A stretch of 57,029 bases of DNA from a virus. The notes beneath the pieces were generated by a model. That model was given only the letters and a program-made list of their open reading frames with translations. It ran no database searches and was not told the DNA's origin. Of the stretch, positions 32,701 to 45,000 are shown piece after piece; positions within the stretch are counted from its first letter, which is position 1, and the number at the start of each line of letters is the position of its first letter. A program made the translations under genes and the position numbers. The stretch covers positions 1 to 57,029 of the IMG/VR virus record IMGVR_UViG_3300005528_000068. One strand, written 5' to 3'.

Positions 32701-33051
32701 TTCAACTTTTCTTCCAGTTTTAGTAAACCCATTTTGAAGAAGTGCTGTAAGAGGAATATTAAATATTGGATCAATTCCACCTAACACCACAGTTGCTTCT
32801 CCTACAGGATCAAGGTTATAGACAGGAATACTATCAAGAGCATTCAATCTTTCAGCAGCAGCATCTTCACCATCTTCATAGATTGCTAACTGTGATTCGC
32901 CTTTAAGAAGTTGAGAGCCACTAATTCCAGCATCTCTAACAATATATTCAATACCATCATATTCAATAATCTCACCTTCTTTAGGAATATATTTTTCAAT
33001 AAATTCCTTCTCTGGCATTTGCTGATTGTTGTATGTTACTATGCAACTCAT
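26710..33051 (-). CDS. Giant virion protein with nucleotidyltransferase-like and PD-(D/E)XK-like domains
   Basis: The 2113-residue protein is one of the chain of giant proteins after the RNA polymerase gene and shares a TAATG overlap with it. Near 350-470 a DNA polymerase beta-like nucleotidyltransferase pattern is seen: G-S-I-A-I-A, then HDVDFAV with Asp374 and Asp376. At about 880-930 a PD-(D/E)XK nuclease core is seen: Glu in 'VLSEVIVYD', GTIDFL with Asp909, and ILDWKF with Asp923 and Lys925. EExxH motifs occur at 195-199 and 600-604. The remaining 1100 residues are mostly long helices, with one hydrophobic helix (ELAILVSLMGVLLSLGFV) near the C-terminus. By analogy with crAss-like phages I infer a cargo protein delivered into the cell with the DNA. 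The domain calls are by motif only. Confidence 0.68.
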   Translation of the reverse strand: MSCIVTYNNQQMPEKEFIEKYIPKEGEIIEYDGIEYIVRDAGISGSQLLKGESQLAIYEDGEDAAAERLNALDSIPVYNLDPVGEATVVLGGIDPIFNIPLTALLQNGFTKTGRKVEIVTKGEDLLFQLNSKEIIEPAIQELDDFLLKFLKQFGVRSKEFDELKSRLGVDALGATDILNKLIWVTKNRNEETVPEEAGHMIVALMGENNSMIKELLFEIKNWHEYSDIEKTYMPIYNNEKQVKLEAIGKLIAKSLVRNYKASGLDKSLLEKMLDAIEKFIDSMFTNSNLVAAMQYNEKLADHIAINVLSGNTEYIGKLTTNTPKLDYKKALNGNPLAKTIIEFFTGKGAKLTGSIAIAGQGEDIYRSSEEPIHDVDFAVNSVQEFNDLEEELDKLNAVHYHFGWSNKQKDYTTYAYIIPAKGYTIKVYDRDHLRGNGWVTSYDVLDENGNIVKKTSKNHMAVDFFVYKDGLAKSDNSVFKSFSDIFFGKLTLSPIGNAERLFQREKDQEDYRLSKPRRIYQTGGEFKYLQTEEVPASRASAETLNKVKEAARKMGIDIQELADYAKGNPDMDTRGVNGLADLTRGIIALAEGKEGVALTEETVHIATAILEQTNPKLVTEMISKIDRFKIYKETLDKYKNNKNYQLPNGKPDIRKIKKEAVDKLITEVIINKNENIEQYPELREEINQSIVRNWWNTILDWIRGIYRKSNISLFEEAAAQIVAGEIGTVADITEGGVMFQLSDNQKTIQEKILATQDEIEKVVEDETKVEPVLLDSEEARNYYRRKKPDGTFETIKKRVTDRVKAWYKRKFGDKQFTPEEKKFNELKRDLGIQGHKDLEEIHGRYFHKDGTRRASPGPRPTKFSNLSEEMYDKLETYFTDLLKTLDPKTIVLSEVIVYDKKNKEAGTIDFLAIEPSGKAHILDWKFMHIKGDDVAWFKQGAFNIQLGTYKKMLRENYGIKEFGMTRAIPIAMEFKLKNPRDPKSGSYLGGIAIGSVDVSKIEDLRLVPISEETESTGFEALDEILRKMNGLLAQIGKEKVGDEEEREFKIERLNTLRKAIRLAQTTMNIAPLIDVIEVMRKEGDRILDDYNAIYKNRPARSSDSKNAELSDFADDMNNYIKLSDIFVNIGRKIGTLVYTPQMEAEVTTEEEKADVAQRKEVLRKLREESDAIYDSREAIKKATLDFADKHIGERNLVFGLLKAEKVLKGLASMFRGAADISLRSVEILTKLVNNAQSLATKDALSEVEQLMSIREKLAKRGGDLRKLVQQVYQKDDKGKIVNKLIYKYKKEFFSEVDKKAEDGGDKNWILQNIDVEAYKKEAEEKLKDQIKKIQGNRYAGTPEEEKATKERLIEEAKRKWDIDRIDFDGWKNHIIKRHPLAKWYSEEYKNLQKDPELMELYNFIVKFNKKAEDTGYISNQMSKIFLPFVRKSMAEELVWDNRLSVMDNFYKSIQLNPDDTGYGEFNEITGALENSIPKYYTKDFTFKDGVNDYSDVSEDLFKNLILYIQQVNKYKYLTDVEGQLKLVKTIEEFKSHLNTDRLGNVVYENGKPKEIEGNERNTKIYDDFLRVMLYDQKYVIDDSDLPFNIGKVLNFVKDGVNKVAGREVWKKDEDPKPSSLIKTIDAANRAFQLKTLGFDFISGAVNMFGGNIQLSTQAGNYFKAREFAKNEAKLTFQRFDSNEDKEMFVQLINTFMPLKDDPSYKMYKQAGMSKLTQGNLSDTLMFFMRQPEILIEKSVFLTLLQNSMVVNGQIVNIREHVRNKYKGRYDSAASYNAVKDDIENEINELKRTKSIDKTKKLVDGKLEIPGLNLNNIEELQRLTNLSRRIAANATGSMTKENINRMSMSVWTKSMMVFKNWIPKLIDTRFGEFRKVVDDFSVRVTDDGFIEGQKYDIGRIRLLTHVLGDGIITGAANLKNILYLNDAGLERLDQMFEEFREKYERETGETLNISREDFIDLIRTNLRNQVKELAILVSLMGVLLSLGFVAPDDDEDKATKNFHRYSQKVFSKFADELLFFYTPSGISGTLSGGVFPALGLAEDIGRFTKHFAMETTGMDLDPQTSIEDVRKKAQPIKNLMKVAPVTKSLVTYLAIFNEDFAKEFDVTIQKENRR

Positions 33052-36000
33052 TAGCTATTACATTTTTTGTCTATAGTATTAGTTTTCTTCAAGGCATTCA
33101 CTACATCTTTATTTGAAGGTGTTCCTGATGCAGGAGCTGGTGAAGTAGATTCTTTATCTGTGCTAAATGGTCCAGCTGTTCCTTCAAAGAATGCCACCAC
33201 TGTTGTATCATCCACCTCATTTTCTACAGGGATGAATCCGTTGTTTATCTTGCTTTTTCTTGCATGATCATAGAACTCATTAGCACTGAAGTATCTACCT
33301 TCTTCCTGATGACTATCTCCCCAGGCATTTATCATCTTGTATACAAACTGAGGATTACCAAAATAGTCTTCAATTATGTAAGGTTGACCTCCATTATACA
33401 CCTTCTTGAATAGCCCTTTTTGAATGTAAGACAAATCACCTCTAGCCCTAGCTTCTTGCTTATCTTTCTTTGTACCTACCTCCCAAGAGAACACAATTAC
33501 ATCATCTCCTGCTTGTTTAGAGCGACTATCAAGTCTGATGAGCTGTGGGATTTTACCATCTGTCATTGCTTTTTTGACATCACCAAAACCTCTACCCCAT
33601 CTAAGTTCACTGTAATAAGGAGGTCCAGTGTATATAGTTTTTCCCTCTGGTGTAATTTCTTTAGGAAACTTCATCTTACCTTTTCTATATGGTACTATAT
33701 CATCATCGTTCCAGTTGTTTCTTTGGAAAACATCCAGATCTGCGAAGTCCTCTAAGTTAGTAATTTTTTCCAACTTAGATAGAACTTCGTTGTATTCTTC
33801 TTTAAAATCCTGATAAGGAAGAAGAGATGTAAATGATATAGGAGAGTTTGACAAACCACTCTGAAGAACAGCAAGTTTCACAATCTTCTTATAGAGAGGA
33901 CTATTAATACCATTCAGGTATTTTCTGAGCTCCTCAAAAGAGTAGATTACCTGGTTCTGATCATAAACCTTATTTGTCTTATTGTTCAGTTTCAGGTTCT
34001 GTACACTATTGTCCCTACTAGAGAAGTGAGGAGTGAACATGTTTATCACCTGATTATTGTACAGAGGATGTTTACTGTTAGCTTTCACCTCTTTAACAAA
34101 CTTGTCCACTTCTTTAGCAGCGTTATTATCAGACAGTAATATTGACTCAATCTGAGAATTTGCCCCTCCTTTTACCTGCACAGCCCAATCAAATAGGTCG
34201 TTCACAATCTTTTGTGCTATCTTAACAAACTCCCTATCTGGCATATCCACATATGGATCAAGCACCTTCTGAACTACATTTCTAACAGTTGGGTGGTCAG
34301 ACTTAAGAATTTCTGCAAAAGCACCTCTTATATTGTCCAGCTTCTCACGAAGATCACCTATGAAAGAATTGTCCAATATTTTATCTACAGAAGAAATGAT
34401 TGTATTCTGAGCTTTCTCATATTGTCTTAGCTTCTTGAAGATCAGATATGGATCGTTGAATGTTGAGGTATCAAAGTTTGACCCTTGTGTCACCTGGAAC
34501 ATTTGGTTAGCCATGGTGGCATATTTCAAGAACTCATTCAGTACAAAGTGCTGGTTGATTCTCTCATCTTGGTCAAGCTTTTCCTTACCTATAGTTTCAT
34601 ACATCTTTGTTGCTGATGGTAAGGTTCTAACATCATTAATAGACCTAGATGTTCTATATTTATCAGACTCTTTAATTTCTTTTACAAAGTCATCAATAAA
34701 CAACCATGAATATCCCTCATTCTCAATCTTGCGCAGATAATCACGAATGATAGGTTGGTTCATGAAATAAGCCACAGTTTTAATAGGAACACCAGCTTTA
34801 ACCAAGAACAACCATGTAGAAGCTACATTCGGTGTGGCACCAAGTTCCATAATCCATGGACCCTTAGAGATGTCTACATATCCATCGATAAACATACCAA
34901 TGATATCAGAGATGTTCTCATTAGCTTTGTTCTTAATCATAGACAAAGTGGTAACCGATTTACCATCTACATCAATCTGATTAAATTCATTGTCCTTAAA
35001 CTTAAGAACAGCATCTTTTCTATCTTTAGTTCCTCCAGTTATCCAGAACTTATCTGTCTCATTGAGATTGTCAAATCTGTCAAGATCAATATAAATAGGT
35101 ACTCTCTGGTTCAAAGAATGGTTTGTTTGGTTCACAGCAGCAATACCAATTGCATACTTACCTGTAACAAATGCATGTCTCAACCTTGTCATATAATCCC
35201 TACTAATCAAACTACTAGTGGAGGAAGAATCAAGTTTTTGCAAACCAAGCTTTCTGGTAATATCACCAGCAAGGTCCTTCAGAGGATCTGCTGAGTTTGG
35301 TTTGATGAGGTTGTCGAAGTTGAGAGGATGAGAGATAAGATTTTGCATAGATTGGATGTACTCATTCTCAAGAGACTTCTTGTACATTCTATCCATAAAT
35401 TCATCAAGAAGTATTTCTTGAATATCATAGTCAGTAAGCTTGTCTAGTTTCTTTCCAAGCTTCTGAAGTCTCATCATGAATATGTCCTCAACATTCCTAA
35501 CATTCAATTTACCATCTACCACTTCTTCAGAGAAGAACTGTTTGAATAAAGGAACCCATTTAGCTGTGGTTTTTTCTTTTGCTTGTCCTAGGGCAATATC
35601 TCCAAACATTGCCTGAAGATTTGTTTGAGAAAGCTTCTTAGCTTCAGCTTTGTCAATTTTGCTTTGAAGAATGTCATAGAATATGGGCTCATATTTACTT
35701 CTTGCATCATCTCCAATTCCAAAATAAGGAATCAATTTGAGCTGCCCCTTTGCATCTATATATGTATTCTTCAGATAGATGAAGAGTTTATCTATATCAA
35801 AGTCAGATCCCACCTTCTTAACAAGCTCTGAAGGAATCACAACAGAATCACCAAATTCCCTAGGGAGGAACTTCTTGATTACAAAGCTATCAATAGAGTT
35901 TTGTTTCTGTGTAGGAATACGGAAAGCTACACCAGATAGTATCTTCTTTCCTTCTTCTGTTAGTTTTGTACTTCTTGTACCATCCTCATTCTTCTCATAC

Positions 36001-39000
36001 CACATGTCAAGAAGTTCTTCATCAGACAAAGGACTATCAAACCATCTACCAATCATTATCTCACATACACGCTCACCATCTTTCTCATAGAACTTAAGAC
36101 CATTCTCTGTAGAGAAAACCTTACCCTCTTTACCTTCAGCCTTCAGACGATTGGATTCCATAAATGTAGAAGGAATCTGTACCTTCTGACTACCACTGAT
36201 TTTAGTACTAATTACATTCTTGTCAGCAATAGAATAAAGAATATTCCTTACCTGTTGATATGCAGGTGTGGCTTCAAGAACTGCATCACCTTCCAAGAAT
36301 CCAGCTAAAGAATCAGAAACATTATCATTCACTTCTCTTTTGAGAATCTCATCACGTAGGGTTTCAGCAACTTTTGAGAAATCTTTAATTTTAAACTCTG
36401 GCTTACCATCTACAATAGTTTCCTCAATACCCATCTTCTTCAGAAGGGTTTTGTATCCAAAATCTGTAAGAGCTTTGAGTAGTTTTTCGTTAGTCTTTAT
36501 TTCATTATAAAGATTGTCACCACCATTATAAGAAGTTTTATCAGCAAGAGCATTCCAAGCTATATACCTCTTTGTAAAGTCTTTTTCATTAGACATAAAG
36601 TCAATAGGCACACCTGCTTGCATGTAGTCCATGGTAACAAGTTTAGTCACCTGAGAACCTCTTGTTACAACAGCTTCTTCTTTAGAAGGAACCTCTGATT
36701 GTACAGATATGATGTTGAATGGAACATTTACAATTCCTTCATATTCAGATTCATTGAATGATGCATCTTCATTATACACTTGATTAGTTCCCTCAGCTCC
36801 CACCTTTCTACCACTCTGGAACACAACATAGTCAATGTTTTCATTCTGCATTTTCTCATAGAGCTTAACACCATTTGAAGAGTTGTTAATCTCTTTCATG
36901 ATTCTATAGGACAGAGGATAGAGAGCAAATTTATCAAGCACCACATCATTGAAGCTTTGACCATTAGCTTTATCACCAGCCACAATAGGCTTATATGGAG
37001 TGTATGCACTCATCACTTCTGGATTACCAGCATTCAGAAGCTTTTGCTCTTCAGGAGAAACAGGTAAACCCTTATCTCTTTTCATCCAGGCTATATCATA
37101 CCTATATTGTTTTTCCTCATTATCAGTCCAGTCAGCAGCCCTAATTCTAAGATTGCGATAGGCTTTCATTGCTATGATACCACTGCCATCTGTCTCATCA
37201 TATATTCCATAATCCTTTAGAGCACTGGTTGCTTTCACATCAGCAAGAGTGGTTGTACGGAAGAACTCCTGAGTCATGTCTGTATATCCAACATCATCCT
37301 TTTCATATCCCTTGTTCCAAACCCTATCAAACACCTTGTTCATTTCTTCTGAACTATGAACAATAGCTTGGCGTGGTGAAAGGAAGCTCTTAATACGTTT
37401 GAGCTCATCTGAATATTGATATGGATCAGAATACAAAAGTTTATGCAGTTCAATATTATTGATTACATAATTGATTGTCAGTGAGTTAAGTTGTCTATTC
37501 AATGCTTCATCTGAAACATTGTCAGTTTCTTGAAAACCAATATTTTCTACAGAATATCCTTCAGGAGATACACTAATAATATTATAGTCTGTGAGAGTCT
37601 TCTTCAGATTATCAGATTCATTTTTAATAAACTGTTGTACAGCAGCACTTATCTTTTTCTCAAAAGAATTATAAACCTCTAATGCAGATCTCTTATCCTT
37701 CAATATCTCTTTGTGCAGGGAAGGATCATATGCATCTAGAATGGGTTTGAGGAACCTCAAGTCTTTATTGTTCCTATCTTTTGCCACCCTTCTATCAGAT
37801 CTAGAGAGTTCCAACTCAGATATGAAATAACCTTTGAATATGTTATTGAGTGTGTTATATCCAGTGGTCAACAGTTCATCTGGGTTAATATGATTACCCA
37901 TAAATGTCATATGCTGAATGGAAGCATCTCCAGGTACAAGATTGTAATAGTATCCTTTTAGATTCAGATTAATCTCTTGTATAAGACGCTCTCTGAAATT
38001 CAACTTGGAAGACTCTTTCTTTTTACCATTGCTACGATTGATGGTACCATCAGCATAACCAGGCTTCATAATATTCTCTGTCTTACCCTTACGTTCTCCA
38101 GATTTATAGTTGAAAATCTTAGAAAGGATTACAGATGTTGAAACTTGATTTCCTTCAGCATCAGTGTATGACTTAGAAAATGCATCAGTGACTAGGTATT
38201 CATATGGAGTACCAATTAGATCATCGAGACTTTCCACTTTGGACAAATAATCAAACAGATCGGAGGATGGGTTAGTTCCTATGAATGTTTGTGTGCGCTC
38301 ACCCTTAACATTAAAGAATGTGCTATCAAACTCAGGATTATCAATTGTGGCTTTAATTGTAGCAAGAGACATAAGCCTACCATCAATCTTCAGCACCTTA
38401 CCACCCATTGTAACAATCATGTCAGTCTTCTCAATACTTCTCTTGATGCCTTTTACAGCATCTTTGAATGTATCTTGTACATTTCCAGGGAGCTTGGCTA
38501 CATCTTCTGCTTTAAATTCAATGCCCAAAGTTTTGAGGAAAGCCACCATCTTATCAATTTCTGTAAGAGCTCCCTCTGGTTTGAATTCACCAAATTTTGC
38601 AACACCAGCAGGATTACCTATATATGCTTTCCTATCCTGAGAGTATACAAAGTATGGATTCTTTCTTTTTACAAGATCAATGAGTTCATTAACATATCCA
38701 CTCTTCACTTGTCTGGCTGCTGTAGCAAGATTGGAATCACCCACCTCAACAGCTCCATCTTCAAATATAAATACATTCTTTACATCTGGATTGTATTTCT
38801 TGAATGTTCTCCAGAAGGAAGCCAAGAGTTGACCATCATGCACCTCTGTGATACCATCGAGACTATCTGTGTTTGCAGAATAATCCACCTTTGTCAAACG
38901 CCTATACAGTGTACGATAGTTTGGATCATTTTCAGCCATCTCACGAAGCCTTTCTAACATTTCATCAGGGGTGCGAGATGTATGAACATTATTCATAACA

Positions 39001-42000
39001 GATATAAATGCCTGGCTTGCAGGAACCAACTTATATCCATTTATAGAAGAATAAACAGGTTTGTCATTAGTATCCTTCACTGGGAGTGTAGAGAACAAAA
39101 GCTTAATGGCAGAATTAGCTTTCTTGAAAGCATCAATTTTTCTAGCATCCACATAATCACTCTCCTTCACTTTATCCTCATCCTTGAATTGTAATTCATC
39201 ATTCTCATCAAACTCAATAGAATACACCTTCAGGTATTCCTGATGTTTGTCTACAAGGTCTTTCCAATTCTTAGTTACATCTTTCCAGAGCTGTACTGAT
39301 TTGTTAATCTGTTCGTTAGCAGCTGCCTCAGTTATCTTCTTAAGTTTCAAATTAGCTTGTGCTTCTTTTCTACCCTTTAGTACAGTTTTTTGGATAGCTG
39401 GCAGAAGTCTATTGTACAAATCAGTTTTACTCATTGTTGGAATATTGAACAAACTTTCATTGTCTTCAATAATTCCCCTGAGAGTCTGATAGGTCATTTC
39501 CTGCATAATATCATGCACAGTGTCTGCTGGCATGTTTACACGAAGTTCACTATCTGCTGTAATATATGCCTCTTCAATATCAATAAGTCCTTGTTTAGCA
39601 AAAGCTAAAGCTCCTGCTTCTGGAACATATTGTTTATAATATCCTGTGCCTATTTTTTCAAATAGGTTTGCAGTGTTAACCTGTGCTTTGTTTCCAGTGA
39701 AGAAGGTTTTGATAAAGTTTACAAGATCTGCAAACAGTCTGAGGATGAAGGGTTTGCCTTGTGTAGGCTTAGCAGGAATCTTCTTATACAATACATAATC
39801 CCTGAATTCCTCAGCCAGTTGTTCTTTTATTTGCTCATTTGTAGCTTCTGAAAACTTAACCTTTTGTCCTGTTGGTCTGTCTACAAACTCACCTTTTCTC
39901 TCTCTGAATTCTTTCAGAATTGCTTCTTTCTCAGCAGGATCAGCAAACAATTTCCATACACCTTCAAACACCTCATGATAGATTGTTCCCACCTCAGCAT
40001 TCTCATATACATAAATAGCACCATTCTTTAACATACCCCAGGCTTGCAAACCATTTGCACCCTTGAGAATATTCTTCACTCTATAGACAGGAATGTTGGG
40101 GAAGTTTGCCTTGAGCCAAGCTTCAACTTTTTTCCAATCTTCTCTTTCAAATTTATTAGCTTGTTCTTCAATAACCTTACGCAACACAACATCATCTTCT
40201 GTCTCATCCATTTGTTTTTGCATCAATGCTTCTTCTTCAGAAGTTACAGTAATGGTTGCTGGAAGTCTCTCTTCTTTTGCAGGTTTAGCTACTACATCAG
40301 AAACAGGAGCTTCTTCTTCTACCACCAATTCCTCTTCTTCTGGAACTTGCATTGCTTCCTCTTCTACAACTAATGTTGTTTCCTCTTCTTCCTCTTCTCC
40401 TGGAACAAAAAGTTCTTCTTCACCTTCTGTCTCCTTTATTTTTGTAGCAACGTATTGTTTAACAGCATTTCTTATAGCTTCTTTTGCTTCATCCAGGGTT
40501 TTACCACTGTCTGTAAGTTCTTTCAAAACAGCCTCCAAATCTCCACCTGGGAATATACCCAAAGCTTTAGGATTCTTTAAAGCTGCTCTTGTAGCTGCAA
40601 ATTTAATCTTCTTTCCTTTTGGAGAAGTGTATGTGTTTATAGTTTTACCATCTAGCTCAACAGTTCCCTCAGGAGCTTCTTGAGCAGCTGGTTTAGCAGC
40701 AGGAGCTGCTGGTTTGGGAGCAGCAGGAGTAGGCACCACCTTAGGAGCTAAGGTTTTTGGTGTCACTACAGCTTTTACAGGAGGATTACCATATCTCTTA
40801 GCATCTGCTGTATCTGACAGAGTGAAATATATACCTGTCCTATTGACATCACCTTCAACATCTCTTACAGGTCTGATACGAGTGGACAGGGGAACTTCCT
40901 CTGGTTTCCTTCCTTTTGAAGAAAGCAGATAGGTTTGATAGTTAGGCCAAATCTTTGATTCCACCTTACCATCTTCTGATACAGACAGGATTTCTTCATA
41001 TGGCTGTTTCCATGAATAACTACCATCATCTTTCTTAACCATGGTGCTATTCACGTTGTTATACATCATCTGAAGAGTGTCAATCAGTTCACCCTTGTTT
41101 TCTCTAATGGCTGTGGGAGTGAATGGGTAGGTTTTACCTTTTCCAGATACATAGAGCATAAGTCCATCCTCTGTATCTTCAAAGAATATACTGTTATATC
41201 CCACTGCATTTCTTACCTTTCCCCAATAAACAACAGACTTAAGCCAGTTGTAATATCTCTTAGCAGTTTCAGATTTAAGATTACCATTCTTATTAATATC
41301 AACAGCAAGTTGATAGATGGCTCCATAGATAGCTTCTGCTTCTTTCTTATTAAACAATCTGTTTTTCAGATTGACATAAGCGTCATTAAGAATCAGGAAT
41401 GGTCTACCCAATGGGCTATCATAAGTTGTAGATCCCCTAGATACAGTGTTGTCTGTTGTAGGAATGTATATAACATTATCATCTTCGAGATTGGACTCAT
41501 CAATAAGTCCAGCATCTACCACAGAAACAACAGCATCATAGTTTGGTGTACCGTCACTATTCATTACATACTGAGGGGTACCAAAAGATGCTTCTATTGA
41601 ATGCACATTACTTGATGGGTTATCAAGAGTTTCATTTACCCACTCCTGATATTGTTTCTTATAATATTCTACTCTAGGTATATCTTGAGCAGTTTCTCTT
41701 CTGAACATAGATCCCCCACCATACTGCGCACTCCACTCCAAACTTGGATCAGGGAACACTTGATAAAGAGCATTATTTACAGATACATCCTCCAGAATAT
41801 TACCATCCTGATCAACAGGTTTATATACACCATCAGTGTCTTGTTTTACAATAACAAGAGCTATTGTCTTTTTTGGATCAATCTTTGCTTTTTCTGATTC
41901 AGGGAGTTCACTCTGGTCCTTAAGATGTTGTGTAAGTCCTCCAAGTTTAAAGTCAGCCTCATTCTTAGAAGTGACTATCACTGCCTTGTATTTTTTCTTT

Positions 42001-45000
42001 TTAGACGGACTCATTTTATTAAACAGTACACCAAATAGGTTTGTACGTTTAGCATGAGGAGCCTCTGACTTACTAGAGAGTTTTGTAGAAAGAAGCACAG
42101 CTAAGTCAGTTTTCTTAGCCTGTGGTTCATACTCCTTACTATACACCCTGGTCTGCAAACCAGGATCAGCAGATCCTAATATCTCATCTTTAAGAGCCTG
42201 ATTCTTTTGTATTTTTTGTTCTTCAGCTTTCTTTGCTTCATATTGTCTAGCAGCTTTCTGGAACTCTTCCAGTATTGCAGCTTTTGCTATCTGCTCCTTA
42301 ATCAATTCATCAGCTTCAGAAGATAATTTTCCTAATTGTTCTTTTAATTTCTGAACTTTATTTGTAAGTTCAGGAATCTTAAGTTCTTCTTTAAATGAAT
42401 CAATTTGGTCTTCAAGCTCCATTACAGCTTCCGTATAACCAAGCTTGTCCTGTATAAACAATTTAGCACCTTCCTCCCCAAGATACTTTTCAAGTTTCTG
42501 TTGTAAATCTTCTACAAACAATGGGGTGTTAGGATTTTCTTCCTTTAGTCTTTTTACAAAGTCATTGAATAGTGATAGTGCTTGTTGAAGAGCTGCATCA
42601 ACAGACTCCAATAAAGATTTACCATTCTTAATGGCATTTGTTGTATTATCTATAAGTTCTTCCAGTGTATTCACATCATCTCTCAACTCATCAATAATTC
42701 CCCTTTCGTCAGGAAATTCTGATATATTTGAGATCATGTCACTGAAGTAAGCAAGGTTCACTTCTAGTTCATCTTGTTCACTTTCTAATTGAGCATTCTC
42801 ATTTTCAAGGAATGTCTTTGTGCTAGTGAGACTATTTATAGTTGCCTTAATAGCTTTTGTAAAAGACTTACGTGGAAGACCTTTTGCTGTTTTAGATAGA
42901 TTATCTAATGCTTCTTCAGCATCAGATATTTTCTTCTTGTTGCTCTCAAGTTTTTTACTTACTTCTTCAAGCCTAGCTTTTGATCTTGTGTAAAGATCAT
43001 TTATAATAGCAAGCCTGTTTGCAACCTTATCTACCTTTCTAACATCTTCCTCTGATTCAAACTCTTGAAGCAATTGTTGTTCAGCTGCAGTGTATTCACC
43101 AACCTTTTCAATCAATGGTTTAGCATAACCTTCCCTAGCAACAAATTGATCTCCAGTCACCTCAATACGTCTCTCTTCTCCTTTATAATCCTCATATACA
43201 AAATCAAGAATTCCTTTTTTAGAATTGTATTCAAGTCTCCCTCTAAGAGGATCTTTTCCTCCCTTACGTTTCATCTCAAAGATGTTATTTACATTCTCCA
43301 AGAACCACTTAGCTTTCTTATTAGTCAACGTATCACTCACCTTACCAAGCTTGAAATTAGCAAGCTCAGCTTTGGTCATGTTGTGGAAGTTTCCTTCAGA
43401 ATCTTTGATTTTAATTGTACCATCTTCATTTTCTCCAAGGATAGTAAGTCTTGGAAATCCATAAACTGGCTTATTGTCCTTGGTCTTTTTAGCTATTCTA
43501 CCAAGGAAATATTCCGTACCTATCTCAACATCTTCCTCACCATCTTTTGTCTTTAACTTGATTTTCTTTTTTGGAACACCTGCTGCTTCTTCCTTAGCAA
43601 GCATTTCCTCTTCTTCAGATACAGGTGCTTCTTTAAATTTCTCAGGATCATTCTTTATATCAGAGTATTCCTGAATCATAAGTTTTCTACGAAGAGCAAG
43701 TTCTGAAAGATCAGAAAGATCTGTAATTAAATCTTGTTTCTGATCAGCATTTATTTTATACTTTGCTTCAAGTTCATTTATTTTTGCAAGGGCTGCATCA
43801 TATGCATCACTTTCATTATTCATTGCACCATCAATCACAGCATCAACATCTATGTTAGCAGCAATGAGTTTATTCGATAGCTGAGGAATCCTACTATCAT
43901 AATCTGCCACCTTTGTTGCAGCATATATCATCTTATCCATCACTTCTGATGAATATAGAGGAGTTTTACCATCCTTTCCAACTAGATTACCGTAACGAAG
44001 ATTTAGTGATTGATATAGAGATTTTATATCATTTGCAGTAGCTTCAAGATTGTTTATCCTTTGCAGATAAGCTTCTCTTGTATCACCTTCTACCACCTTA
44101 CCCTCTTTTACAAGTTGGTCAAATCCTTCCTCTGTAGAGGCAAGTCTTCTATAATCTTCTATATCACTTCTTACAAGATCAAACCTACCATACTTAATAC
44201 GAGGAGTGAGATAGTTGATGATGTAGTCTCTCTCAGCTTCTTTACTCATAAGAACATCTCCTCTTCTCAGATAAGCCTCCCTATCTTGCTGGATAGCTGT
44301 TCCTCTTTCTACAGCATCTATTGTTTCTTTTGTGAAGTCAGAGAATTTCCAATTATTCATTGCCTGAAGAGCATCGGCTGTATTCTTTGATTTCTCTATG
44401 GCTTCTCTATACTTACCCCTTGCTTGCATTAATGCACCAGAAAGTCCCCCAATGAGAACATTCTCCATACCTTCATTAGTTCCTAATGTTTGGCTAATCC
44501 CTGTAGAAAGACTATCAAAAAAGTCTGCATTCTTTCCTTTTGCCTTTTTGGTGTAATAATCATTTACTGCCTGACCAATAGCGTATTGAGCACCTTCTTC
44601 AAATGCTTCTGACGCAGAGAATGTGTAAGGAGTTACTTTCTTAGCTGCAGCAAATAGTCTTCCACCAAAACCCCTACCTGCCTCTTTTATAGAAGCTCTT
44701 GTAACCAGATTTCCTGCTTCATCTTGAACCACATCCTCAATCTCTCTTGTAAGAGAATTAACTATTCCTTTCTCAGCCCTGTATGAGGAACCAAGTATTC
44801 TTGGAAACTGAATATAGTTGGTGGCTGTAAGTAGTCCTGTGTTTAACAATAGTGATGTATTACCAACACTATCAGCAGCAGCATTGATTGCTGCCAAGTC
44901 TTCACCTGATGGTTCTAGTCCACCATGTGCATCTTTCCATTCCTGAATCTTTTCATTTCTGAATTGATTAAGATTTTGGAAAGCTTCAAACCCAGCCTCA

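Noticed and set aside
34755-35294. Plus-strand 179-codon open frame inside the polymerase gene
   Set aside because: It lies antisense to a continuous 4276-codon frame, has no promoter or recognisable domain, and is rich in Cys/Ser/Ile as expected for antisense translation of AT-rich coding DNA.
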